64,000 nt of DNA, from the NCBI RefSeq assembly GCF_014805685.1, contig NC_060892.1, forward strand, positions 18,622,490 through 18,686,489. The letters run 5' to 3'. The position numbers were made by a program, and so were the translations under genes. Source of the DNA: Silurus meridionalis. Lineage: Eukaryota; Chordata; Actinopteri; Siluriformes; Siluridae. Below the pieces are notes generated by a model. It was given only the letters and a program-made list of their open reading frames with translations, searched no databases and was not told the DNA's origin. Of the stretch, positions 21,674-33,277 are shown piece by piece. Each line of letters opens with the position of its first letter. Position 1 is the stretch's first letter.

Positions 21674-21704
21674 TTCCTGTTTCTCCAAACCTGACCCTTC
21701 CTGT
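21674..21704 (-). promoter_or_regulatory. Candidate FOX:ETS and ETS sites upstream of adgrl4
   Basis: On the minus strand AACAGGAA (21674-21681) and ACAGGAAG (21697-21704) lie 78-108 bp upstream of the proposed start codon. AACAGGAA is the core of the composite FOX:ETS motif typical of endothelial enhancers, and ACAGGAAG is a strong ETS core. Function is inferred from motif and gene identity only. Confidence 0.4.
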
Positions 21705-22160
21705 CCTAAACCTCAGTCAGATCCAGCATTACTCCTCTAATGCCCTAACATTTAATTGGGAATTTAACTGTCAGTCCGTCATGCATCTGTGGGCATTCAG
21801 GTATTGTTTACAACCAAAAAAACAAATATACAACCTGGAAATAGAATGAGGAGACAAGGAAAACCATGAACCAGGAAAACTACAATAAAGCAACTTAAAA
21901 TCCTAAGTTTGTTACTTTAGCAAGACTTTCGAAATATTAAAAACCAAAAGACGATTTACACAGAAACAAGACTATCGAGATAAATAACAAAAAAGACATT
22001 TGCTAGTAATGGTCAGGGTGGAGCTGGTGCAGCAGGAAGACAGGAAGTCAAAGACAGACCAAAAGTAAAACAGAACACAAACAATGTGCACAAACAGAAG
22101 ACAATTTAGAGGTGGGTCCAAGCTAAACAAGAAGTGGGTCCAAACTCATGTTTAATACTC
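21705..22160. other. Upstream of adgrl4
   Basis: Probable 5' flank of adgrl4. No CpG island and no clear TATA box. Purine-rich towards the minisatellite. Confidence 0.5.
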
Positions 22161-22169
22161 ACAAGTTAT

Positions 22170-23060
22170 TATGTAATCTAGCACTGCTGAGATTGAGGTC
22201 TGATCCAAGCATCTAGAATGCAGCGTAGTACAAAACCAAGGTCAGGGCCAGATTCATGGGCAGGAGCTAAACTTGGGCCAGAGCAGGAAAAAAACAGGGT
22301 GGGTGTCTCACATGTGATAGGCAGCTGAAACTGACAATAAGGATGGGCTAGCATCACAGTGACTGTGACTATGATGTGGGCAGGTGAAAGAAGAGAGGAT
22401 ATGATTTGGACAGCTAAGGAAAGAGTGGCTAGGACTGAAACAGGTAAAGAGAACAGATACAAATTGAACAGGTGAAGGTAGACAGGCTAAAACTTGGACA
22501 GTTGAAGGGAGAAAGGAGAACGTTGAACTATTACATTAAAATAGGCTAGAACAGATGCATGTAAATGATGAGGAGCTAAGATGGGACAGGTGTAAAAAGT
22601 GTGGTTATAAATTAAACAGGTGTTGGCGGGTGATGGAAACAAGACTGTGATTGGGGCAAGTGAATAAAGATAATCTACAACTTGTAAAGTAAGTCTAGAG
22701 CATGGACACATTAGGGGGATGGGGGTAGGGCAAGGGCAGGTAAAGTAAGAGAGACAGAAGCTGGAACAGGTTATGCAATGGAGGCTATGACTGAGACTGG
22801 TGAAGGAACATGGACTGCAAGTTCAGAAGAATAGTCTAAGACAAAGATAACTTTAGAAAGACAAGCTATGACTGAAATAGGTGGAAAAAGAGCGTAAAGG
22901 ACAAAGACAGGTGAAGGGAGAGAGACTACATCTAGGACAATTGCAGGAAATGAGGGTATGAGTGGGACAGGTCATGGAACAATTGTAAACTACGATTTAG
23001 GTCAAAGAACACTAGAGAGACAAAGGTGAGGAATGGAGACATGACTGCAAGGAAAGAATA
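22170..23060. repeat. Degenerate minisatellite, period roughly 30-40 bp
   Basis: Many diverged copies of a unit close to ggacaggtgaaggaagagag followed by a ctatgactg-like part; acaggt and gctagaact variants recur throughout. Units vary in length, so the array is old. The reading frames across it are by-products of the repeat. Confidence 0.7.
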
Positions 23061-23204
23061 CAGGCTGCTTTAATTTGGGCTGGAGAAAAATAAAATGTAG
23101 AAATCATGAAGTAGGTATTAAGTAGCAAATTACAGAGGTAAAATAAAATACAAAAACACCTCTTAACATTTTTGTGACTATCATTGCATTAAGGAAAATT
23201 AAAT

Positions 23205-24245
23205 GTATAAATTCATACAGCTTTTACAGAAATATGGTACTCTCATACAATACCACAACTCCTCTCTCAGCACTCTGTCGTACGTTTTCTCTAAATCCAT
23301 AAACAAAGAATGCAACTCCTTCTGACCTTTTCTATACTTCTCCATCAACATTCTTAAAGCAAATGTTGCGTCCGTGGTGCTCTTCCTTGGCATGAAACCA
23401 TACTGTTGCTCATAGATGGTTACCTCTTCTCTCAGCCTGGCTTCCACTACTCTTTCCCAATAACTTCATGGTGTGGCTGATCAACTTTATTCCCCTGTAG
23501 TTACTGCAGGTCTGCACATCTCCCTTATTCTTAAAGTTCAGTACCAGCACACTCCTTCTCCATTCCTCAGGCATCCTCTCAGCTTCCAGAATCTTGTTAA
23601 ACAATCTTGTTATAAACTCCACTGCCATCTCTCCTAAACATCTCCATGCTTCTACTGGTATGTCATACAACCGACTTGCCACTCTTCACCCTTTTAATCC
23701 CTCCCTTCTTACTAATCCTATCCACTTCCTGCTTCACCATCTTCACATCATCCAACCTTCTATCTCTGTCATTTTCCTCATTCATCAGCTGCTCAAAATA
23801 CTCCATCCACCTTCTCAAACACACTCTCCTCGCTAGTCAACACACTTCCATCTCCATCTTTTATTGACCGAACTTGCAGCACATCCTTCCCAGCTCGGTC
23901 CCTCTCCCTGGCCAATTAGTACAAATCCTTTTCTGCTTCCTTATTGTCCAACTTCACATACAGCTCCTCAAATGCCTTTTCCTTTGCTTACACCACATCC
24001 CTCTTCACCTGCTCCCACATATTCTTGTACTCCTGTCTACTTTTCTCATCTCTCTGCCGATCCCAATCCTGTTACGCCAACCGCTTTCTCCGTATGCTTT
24101 CCTCACTTCCATATTCCACCACCACGTCTCTTTGTCTTCCTCTCTCTTTCCAGATGTCACACCAAGTACCTTTCTAGCTGTCTCCCTTATCACTCCTGCA
24201 GTAGTTGCCCAATCATTCAGCACCTCTTCACCACCACCGAGCCCT
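23205..24245 (-). pseudogene. RTE-type LINE remnant (reverse transcriptase)
   Basis: Minus-strand fragments in order: a C-terminal endonuclease-to-RT linker with SGKREEDKETWWWN (about 24120-24223), then VEAWRCLGEMAVEFITRLFN, MPEEWRRSVLVLNFKNKGD, CSNYRGIKLISHTMKL, YEQQYGFMPRKSTTDATFAL and LHSLFMDLEKTYDRV. These are RT motifs of the RTE/BovB-like LINEs common in fish. Several frameshifts separate them. It is truncated before the FADD catalytic motif at the low-coordinate end, and no complete endonuclease was seen. Confidence 0.9.
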
Positions 24246-24384
24246 GCCGAGCCCCTGTTAATGATATTAATTAGTCAAACACTGATTGATATCTATTAAT
24301 CATGAGCCCAAAACCCTATAGTAAAGTAAAGTATAGATATGCGAAAAGATCTACTTAAGTACGAATAATATTCACTTTGTTACT

Positions 24385-24885
24385 GTCCACCACTGACAAC
24401 TACTACTACTATTACTAATACTATTACTATTATTACTACTACTGCTACAAAAACAACCACCACCACTACTACAACAACTACTACAACTACCACTACAAAT
24501 ACCACCATCACTACTACATCTACTACTATGTCTACTACTTCTACTACTGCTACAACCCCCACTACTACTACTCTTACTAATACTACTACTACTATAGCAC
24601 AGCCACCACTACTACCACTAGCACAGCCACTGCTACTACTACTACTACTGCTACTACTACTACTGCTACAAAACAACCACCACCACTACTACTACTAGCA
24701 CAGCTACTGCAACTACTACTATAGCACAGCTACTACTATTACTATTACTACTAGCAACTACTATTACTATTACTACTAGCACAGCTACCACTACTACTAC
24801 TAGCACAGCTACTGCAACTACTACTATAGCACAGCTACTACTATTACTATTACTACTAGCACAGCTACTACTACTACTTGCATAG

Positions 24886-24922
<37 letters not shown>

Positions 24923-25024
24923 CATAACACCACCTCCATTACCACTACTACTACTATTACTACTACAAAAAAAATACCACCACTACAAATATTACTACTA
25001 CTCAAATACCACCATCACTATTAT

Positions 25025-25056
<32 letters not shown>

Positions 25057-25073
25057 ATAGTTACTACCACACT
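24385..25073. repeat. CTA/ACT triplet-repeat block, about 0.7 kb
   Basis: Almost continuous act/cta triplets with interspersed agcacagc and acaaccaccacc variants; a higher-order unit containing agcacagctactgcaact recurs near 24700-24870. Long apparent frames of Ser or Val are translation of the repeat. Confidence 0.95.
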
Positions 25074-27360
25074 ACTCATGTAAACTACTTAATATTTTAG
25101 AAAGTTAAATGTCTCACAAGTGAACTGTTGTGATATGGGTTACCATGTTAATTCAGAATGCTGTGGATATATTTATTTTGATTAACTCTTAAATCTGGTA
25201 CACCGTATCTACATGGTGCTGATGTTTGATTGTTCGTGAAAATGGCCCAGGCTGGTGCCAAGCAAAAGATTTCAATTCCTGGATATGTCAATCAACATCG
25301 TGTAAATGTTAGAGCAATAAGTGATAGTATTTCCAAATGCAGGGACATGTTTGATCCATGATTCTGGAAGAAATGTGTGTTTGGAGATATAAAGGACAAG
25401 GAGCAGGAGAAGGCCAACCACTCATGTGAAGCTTGATAAAGACACGCCATGACGCCATTTTACGTCATCAACTTTGCATAGAAAGTGCATGGTGTGAATA
25501 GTTTATTGAATGCAGCCTATTTATTTTAAAGTTACATTTATATATTATTATATTAATAAATACAGTATTTATTTATCAGTTACACAAATGTGAAATACAT
25601 TTTAAATTCATAAAATTCAGTTAAGTTAAATATGTATACAATTGCAATATTTTCATCTTGCTTTCTAGTGTGGTTCAACCTGTGCTTTCTGTTGTTTATG
25701 ATTCCTGTCCTGATGCCTGTCATGGGCTGTTGTCACCAAGTTTCATGTGCTCTGAAATCTGAGATGATTTTCTGCTCACCATGGCTGCAAGTTACTGTTA
25801 CTTTAGCCTTCCTACCAGCTTCTGGCTATTCTCTGTTTACATTCAACAGATTTTTATGCTTGTGGAACTGCTGATCACTGGATAATTTTTTTTTAATCCT
25901 GACTAAATTATATAGACTGATCCCAACCCTGGTGGAAAATCCAAAGAGATCAGCAGTTTCTGAAATAACATAACAACTAGTTTAATAACTAATAATAACC
26001 ATCTAGAACTAATAACTGTCAAAATGATTAAGATCACATTTTTCCTCCTTCTCTGAAATTTGATGTTAATATTACCTGAAGCTCTTGACATATATCTATG
26101 TGATTTTATGAAAGGTAAGAATAACTGTAAAAATTTTCTGATGTCACATTATACGTTCTACGATCATAACATCTTTTACAGTGTGTGGTGTTTGCACTCG
26201 ATAGCAGAATCACTCTCAGTTCAAATAAAGCAAAAAAGATGAAAATCTCAAAGTTCAAGCAAAGGAAATATAAAACAGATATTATAGATGTAACAAAGTG
26301 TGTAAAGGTGCATCCCAAAAGGCCTGTTCAATTTTAGTTTATATATGCGGCAAATCTCAACACTGTACAATGATTTTATTATATTAAGTCTGAAGGGGAG
26401 TTTGACAAGCTGGTATAGTCTGGGAATATATATATTTTTTAAATATATGAGATTAAAAGAAAGGAAAATTGACTCATGGGGGAGAAATATATTGAAAGTG
26501 TAATAGAGCTGTTGTGTTGGGTAAATGCATGGTAGACAAATAAATATGACATACAGTGTTGTGAAGCTTCTTAAGCCTATGGCTTATTCCTGCGTGGTTT
26601 CTGGGAGCAAAAATGAAAGCCTGGGAGGGGCAAGCTTCCTCAGGCTTTAGAACAATAAGACGGGAACACTTGATCGCCAGACTTCCTGAGAGCATATCAA
26701 ACTGCGTGCCCGCAGTAATTACACCCTTTTCCTCTAAGAGTCAAGGCTCAAACAGTCTCAGGAGCCATAGGAGAAATGTCAGGATATATTAAAGCCCTTA
26801 AGATGTTTTTTTTTTGTCATTGAATCAAAATTGAATATCATTAAAGTGAGTAAACATTGAAAGCCAGTGCTGTCTGGAGATTTCTGGCCCTCACACAGTG
26901 TTGCCCAACTCCTAGAATACTTACATTAAATGTAGAGAACATCTACTGTACACAATCAGAGCAAAAATAATAAATGCAGTTTTACAGAAATCATTTTGCA
27001 TGCATTTACGTACATGGTACAGAAGGGTACAGTATTTTATATAAAACGACATGGAAATGTAGCCGGCATACTGCTGACTCAAATATACATATTTAAATCT
27101 AAACTCTGGTTTCATGGAGTTACCTCTGACTTTTTTTGTTTTGTTCTCACCACCCCAAAAACATGTCAATTAGCTAGCTTTGGTTAAAATAAACACAAAG
27201 GTGTGAATCAGTGTGTGTAGTTGTATAGTGTATAGTAAATTAATTGTAAATCCAGATCATATAAAGGTTTTTTGTCTTAAAATCCATAAAGATCCCAAAA
27301 GAAATAAATGATCATTAAGTTTTGAGATAATTTTACCAAATTTGTTAAATATTTTGGCAC
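25074..27360. other. Intergenic, mostly unassigned
   Basis: Contains a Tc1 family 2 fragment (25905-26110, minus orientation). The stretch around 26500-26760 is non-repetitive with a more even base composition than its surroundings. No exon was recognised. Confidence 0.5.
25905..26110 (-). mobile_element. Decayed Tc1-like element fragment (family 2)
   Basis: agatcagcagtttctgaaat (the reverse of the motif in the 16.7-kb copy), agatcacatttttcc, and tacctgaagctcttgaca followed by tgtgattttatg, as in the terminal region of the fish family. Heavily decayed. Confidence 0.5.
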
Positions 27361-27364
27361 TACT

Positions 27365-29190
27365 GGAAACAGTAGCAATACTTTCTAATTGGTCTACACT
27401 GCTTTACAAATGTGAATAAGAACATGGAGTACAACGATTCAGGAAAGCTTCCATTGGCCTGGAAAGGAGGCAGGAAGAATACCTGGAGCATAACAGATTG
27501 TGGGACAACCGAGTGTCCCTTGGAAACATACCCTGGTCTAGGGTAGAAAAAGACACTGGCTATGTCTGGAGTGAACTTGAGGGAGGAGGGGGTTACAGAG
27601 AGGGCCTGAAGATCCCCACTCTCTTGAGAGAGGAAATGGCCAGGAGGTACACAGTCTTGACCATGAGGATCCTCCAAGGCACCTCGGCCAATGGCTTGAA
27701 GGGAAGTTCCTATAAGCTGCAGTGGTGGGCATGTAGACCTTTAGGGTGGAAGGAGCCATTCACTGGGCTTCCCCCCTTGCCTTAAGAGGGTGTCTGCCCC
27801 CTCATTCAAGTAGCCCAGGATATATGCTGCCCTCAACGAGCCCAGGAGGTGGGAGTGCAGACCTGATATAAGAGACCACCTTGTCCGACCAGACCAACAC
27901 ATGGTGGCCTTTGAGGTCCGGAAAAAAATGCTTCAGAGCATCACATGTGCAGGAGGCCAAGTGGAACCACAAGTGGAACCCCAACTCCTCAATGTGAGCG
28001 AGAATGACATCTCAATGCCGGGCCGCTAAATGCTCTGATTGAGACAAAATCAACCAAATGTCAATATAGTTTAGAATGTTGATGCCCTGAAGTTTCAGAG
28101 GGACCAGGGCCACATCCACACACTTCGTGTCAAACCAGTCCTCGGATCTGATTTGGGACATGACCTGATTCAGGGTAAGTATTTTGAACCTGAGTCTCAA
28201 TAGTGAGCAGTTCAGTTGACGTATATTTAGTAAAGGACGCTACCCCCCATCTTTTTTGGATACTATCAAGTACTGGCTGTACAACTTGAACTCCCTGTCT
28301 GATGGAGGGACCACCATGATGGCCTCTTTCCTCAGGAGAGTATCTACTTCTTGTTCCATGACCAGAGCCTGATCAGGCCTCACCAGGGTGGGACACACCC
28401 CGTTAAACCGGGGCAGTTGAGACCCGAACTGAACTGTAGCCTCTGTCTGCAGTACACAGGACCCACTAAAACATGTCTGGTAGAGCTTCCCAGGCTGCCA
28501 GATAGTCTTTTAAGGGAATCAGTCTGACTGAGACTGACCTCTGGTGAGCCTAGAGCCAGAGTTATGCCCTAGTGCAACGTTAGGCGCCTCCTGAGAGACA
28601 ACGAGCCCTCCAGGTCAGTTATGGTACCAGGCGGTAACCTAAGAGTTTACTCGCTGAAGCACTGAGCGTAGAAGGTTTACCGGACCAGATTCCTGAGGGC
28701 TATATGGGGCGGGCACCATATAATGAGGTGCACAATGACTTTTTCTGTTGAAATCCCCAGAAGATCCTGTGTCAGTATATCTTAACCCTTCTATTGAAGA
28801 TGACGGTGCTCAGATCCGGGACTTCGGCCCAAAGCTTCACACAGGGTCGCTAGTAGGGGGAGTGCGATTGGCGAATCTGTTTCTGAACCTCCCAATGTTG
28901 GGAGGTGCTGGATTGGTCATAGGGCTGGGCCTGCCGAGTAGCCCCACAAGAGCGATGTGGAAGGGACCGCTGGAACACCGCTGACTGTTTCTTGGCCTAC
29001 TGAATCCTGTCGACAACCACATTTTCAGAGTTGTCGAATAGGCCATTCATGGCATCCAGCAGAATGGCTCTGTCCCTGCAATATGTGCTTCTCAGCAGAC
29101 ACGAGGGTGGCCGGTCTATATCAAGCTTGGCTTTGGCTCGAATCACAACCTACAATAGCTCCTCGTAACAGACAGGTTTACAGAACATAA
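27365..29190 (-). mobile_element. Decayed DIRS-type tyrosine-recombinase retrotransposon
   Basis: Minus-strand fragments in element order. A Pro/Arg-rich gag-like part lies near 28840-29045. RT pieces follow: EVDTLLRKEAIMVVPPSDRE, LYSQYLIVSKKDGG, ILTLNQVMSQIRSEDWF and INILNYIDIWLILSQS, where the usual YxDD is altered. An RNase H-like part carries ALKHFFPDLKGHHVLVWSD. A tyrosine-recombinase start follows with SGDLQALSVTPSSLKF and YPRPGYVSKGHSVV. Frames are interrupted many times and parts are deleted (RNase H is nearly joined to the recombinase), so it is inactive. Terminal repeats were not identified. Confidence 0.85.
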
Positions 29191-29954
29191 GCACCCCCTC
29201 CACAGAGGAAGAGAGACAAAGAGTTGATTATGAATTTTTATTAATTAAAACAAGACACATACAAGTTTTTATCAACAAGCAGAAACACATATGTTTGGCC
29301 AAAACCATAGTGTACATAAAGCTGTGTATCTTTTATCACTTTCCTTTTTGTTTGCTTTCTCTTGCTTGCTGTAACCTGTTGAACAGTTATCATTTCTAGT
29401 TTGAGTGATTACGCCATGACAAGTGTTTATAGTTTTGATTACTTGCACTGACACCCAACTCATTGTTTGCTTATGTCTGTGCTTAGTGAGCCTTTTTTTT
29501 GGGTTCGTGTTCCTGGTACACCTGTCAGTTTGTGGAAATACTCTTTAAGCACTTGTCATTTCCTTCAACACCTCTATGTTTGGTCTTGTTTCTCACTTCC
29601 AATTTATTTTGCAATAAAAACTAAATAAAACAGCATCTGCCATGTTTCAGGAGAAGTGTTTCAGGTCTGACTGCTCAGTCCAGACAACAAACAAGCACTG
29701 AATTTCTTTTTTTTTTGCATTGTTTGTCTACTTGGCAATGTTATTTGTCTTAGCATTATCATCTGTAAGTGCTTTACTTTTTTTTATTTGTAAGACTGTT
29801 TTATAACGTACATCTTTATTATTTTTGTTATACTCTAATATTTGATTGATGCAGTGAAAGGCACAAGACAATACACATTACATATTATTTTTCTTTTATG
29901 AAACCAAAAGCAATAGCAACACCAAAGGCCATAAGAAAAACATTTATGGCACTT
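29191..29954. other. Intergenic, nothing recognised
   Basis: AT-rich with short homopolymer T tracts; no repeat or exon seen. Confidence 0.5.
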
Positions 29955-30436
29955 TATGGACAATCCTACTGGGACACCTGACTTTTCCAGCATATATGTG
30001 ATTCTTACTGTATTAACTTTTACCGCAAAGTTCGAGGCACACAAATGTATAGGATGTCTTTAGATGTAATAGTATTCAATTTCCCTTTCACTTAAACTAG
30101 AAGACCCAAACCTGTTTCAGCATGACAATGCCCCTGTGTTTACATGGGTTGGAGTGGATGACCTTGAGTGGCCTGCTAAAGAGCTCTGACCTCAACCCTA
30201 TTGAACGCCATTGGATGCACTGGAACAGTGACTGCATTCAAGACCTTCTCACCCTACATCAGTACCTGACTTTACTAAAGCCTTTGTCACTGATTGAGCA
30301 CAAATCCAGAAGAACACTTCAAAATGTAGTGCTCTTCTAGCAGTGTGGAGTTTAGTATTACAGCAAATGGGGACTAAATATGGAAAAAGCAAAAATATAT
30401 TTTACAGTCAGGTGTCTTTTGACATTTGTCCATATA
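29955..30436 (+). mobile_element. Tc1-derived MITE, copy B
   Basis: Left end tggacaatcctactgggaca, right end near gtgtcttttgacatttgtcc. Contains gtttcagcatgacaatgccc and a frame with SSDLNPIERHW, the remnant of the transposase catalytic Glu region. Confidence 0.8.
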
Positions 30437-32620
30437 ATTGAAATTGACACATTAAACTACACATGCATTGAGTTGCATGTTATGGAAAAGCAGCAAGGCT
30501 AATATCAGAGTTAAAGCTTTGAAGTTATAATATAAATCACTTAGATCATGAAGGTCATGCTTTTTATCTTTTCTTATTTTAATTACAAAATCTATAGTTT
30601 TTTCTATAAGTTAACTTTGCAATCCATTTTCAAACTGTTTTTTTTAATATAAATTGAACTTGATAGAAATAAAAATGTATTTAATAGTTTCTCATTTATA
30701 ACCTATTATAATACTGTTCCTTTTTTTATTTATTATTAAATGTCACTTGCTGTTTTTGATGCATCAAATTGAGTTGACAGCACAGCAAAAAAAAAACCCT
30801 GTTACTTACATATTTTCATATCTTACATGTACAAGAAACAAAACATTCTGCAAGAACAAGTGAGTTTCTGTAATTATATGTCCTTCTCAGGGTTGTCATA
30901 ATGATCACCACCATATTAGGCGATACTCACTTCCACATTAATATTTCTATTAGTAGCTTGTCTCTACTACATGCAGAGCCTCATATACAACTGTAAGAAA
31001 AATATTAAGATAGATAGAATCACTTGTATGTTCATAATGCTGGTTAAAGAGGCATTCTGATGTGTCCTGTGTGAGCTTTTACTCTTTGTCAATTAGTCTT
31101 TGCTAGTCGACCTTTTGTTTTTTATATTAATGCTTGAAACGCTAAATATCTGATATGTTTAAACACTGGGAATATCTGTATGTTTAAGTTCTTGGACTGT
31201 TGGAATAAAACATGCTCAGGTTTGTCTCTGCCAAGTCTTTGTTTCTCCCATGAAAATAGCAACATAAAATTTATAAATGACAAAATGACAGAAAACACAT
31301 TTCTGTTACGAGCTCTACTAATCGAATTAATGAGATGTTTTAATGAAATCAAATTTTCTGTCATATACAAAAAACGTCACCGAACTGAATTGTACAAACT
31401 CACATTTCAAGGAAATGAGAGAACATGATTTGATTGAATAATCACACTTTTCACTAATGTTTTGTTCTTCTAACCAAAGCTACTATGTGCCATATTACCA
31501 CCCTCACCGATGCAGGGATGGTCATGAAATATGATGAATGCCTTACACAGAAATCTTTTGCTGTTTTTTTTTTTTTGCTTCTCACATTGCACCATGAGCA
31601 TCCTAGCAATATTCCAGGTTTTTTCCAACATATTAGACAAGCAGATTATGTGGAGGATGGTTTTCTAAGCAAGGCCCTTATATAGTTTTTTTTTCTTTAA
31701 AAAGCACCAACATGGCATCATTTGACCTTTCCCATAATTTGTTTCGGTGCCCCAAAGGTGAACCCATTAGTCCATCCGTATCAAATCCACCTACATGCAC
31801 AATTCCTAATCTTTGAATTTGAAGGTGCTTCTGTAATTCCATTTCCTGCTGCCCTTTTATAGGTCAGGTCAACAGTTTGCAGATGCCACTGCTGAAAATT
31901 AGATCAATTTGCACAATAGATAACAATTTCCTGTACATTTTTTTCTGCCTGGCTAAAAACATTTGCCACGATGTGTCTTCCCTCATAAAATGCCTCATTT
32001 GTTTTTAGTCAGCTGTAATGAATGTGTACAGTGGAACTCAATTAAGTTCCTTTGATGAAAAAAGGAAAGAAACAAATAATGTAGAACAGGGATAATGGTG
32101 GCAGAATTTCAGTTTGAAAGTCTATTAATAAGACACCAGAGATTTCTAATGCATATACAATTAGGTCTATAAGTATTCGGACAGTGGTGCAATTGTCCTA
32201 CATTCTGCCTCTGCTTACCACTTATAATATTTCTGCTATATCTATGTAATCAGTCTTTTTTTTTTTCAACTTTCTTCAGTTTTCTCCACTCTTCTGGGAA
32301 GATGTTCCACAATTTAAAAACTAATGTAGTGTGATGAGGCCTGGGGTGCCATTAATGTTCCAGTTAATCCCAAGTGTTACATCTCTTAAAGATAAACATA
32401 AGAAATCAAGTCTGTCATTTGAGGGCCTTGTGTATCCAGTAGAGGCTGCTCAAGTCCTTCTCTGTATTAGCATTCTGCACTGATTTCAGTGCCCTAGGAG
32501 AGCATCCCACAAGGGACTCACAAATAATAAACTCACAGTACCTCTTCCTGTTTTTCATTTAATAAAATTTTTATTTGACACATAAGTATGCAGTGTTGTG
32601 CACTATATTTATTTGAAAAT
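30437..32620. other. Intergenic, sparse features
   Basis: Fragments of Tc1-like sequence at about 32160-32380 (ataagtattcggacagtgg and ccactcttctgggaagatg); otherwise nothing was recognised. Confidence 0.5.
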
Positions 32621-32624
32621 GTAT

Positions 32625-32683
32625 ACTACTACCACTACTACTACTACTACTACTACTTCTACTAATACTACTAATACTAATAA
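32625..32683. repeat. (ACT)n triplet repeat
   Basis: About 18 imperfect ACT units directly abutting the MITE that starts at 32684. Confidence 0.9.
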
Positions 32684-33277
32684 CAGAGATGGCAAAAGTA
32701 CACACATCCTTCATTCAAGTAGAAGTACTGATACTTATGTTTTAAAAGACTCTGGTAAAAGTTGAAATATTGACTTTACTTTTTCACTCAAGTTAAATTT
32801 AAAGAAGTTTGGGCTCTGACATGTACTTGTAGTCATTACTACCACCTGTTTTAGTGTCACGCTGGTAACTGCACCTCACATCATATTAATATAATATTAC
32901 AAAAGAATTAAAACTTTTGTTACCTAATGAATGTATCCAGACAGATAAACCACCATATAGAACACAAGCAGAGAAAAGATGATGATCAGGAATGTCTTTG
33001 TTCTCAGTCATGTTTACATCGCTAACTCCCTCTGTCTCATCCACGTTACCCCCACACTTCCTGTTGCCTCCTGCGTGGCTCACTGTTAGCTTCGTAATCT
33101 AGCCTACGCCTGTGGTGCGTGAGAGCCAGGAAATTATACACCAAATATAGGTGGATAAAGCAACAAGAAGAAAAAAAAAGATCATGTCACTAAAAAGATT
33201 GAAAGAAAAGTAACGTTAAGTGTAGTGTACTTAGGTACAGTGACAAAGTATTTGTACTTCAATATTTTCTATCTCTG
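32684..33277. mobile_element. Non-autonomous DNA transposon with cagagat termini
   Basis: Left end cagagatggcaaaagtac and right end, read in reverse, cagagatagaaaatattgaa, with agtagaagtactgatactt-type subterminal sequence as in fish hAT-like non-autonomous elements. No transposase frame. The target duplication is not clear because the left flank is a triplet repeat. Confidence 0.65.

Noticed and set aside
22170..23060. CRISPR-like or regularly spaced repeat array
   Set aside because: Repeat units are diverged and continuous without unique spacers, and the genome is a vertebrate; it is a minisatellite.
23864..24299. Overlapping plus-strand frames of 136 and 141 codons rich in Pro, Ser and Leu
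   Set aside because: Antisense of the RTE LINE remnant; low-complexity composition and no domain.
24380..24923. Reading frames of poly-Ser and poly-Val on the minus strand
   Set aside because: Pure translation of the triplet-repeat block.
32684..33277. Possible host exon around 32886-33083 (65-codon minus frame)
   Set aside because: It lies wholly inside the element with cagagat inverted ends and lacks splice sites.
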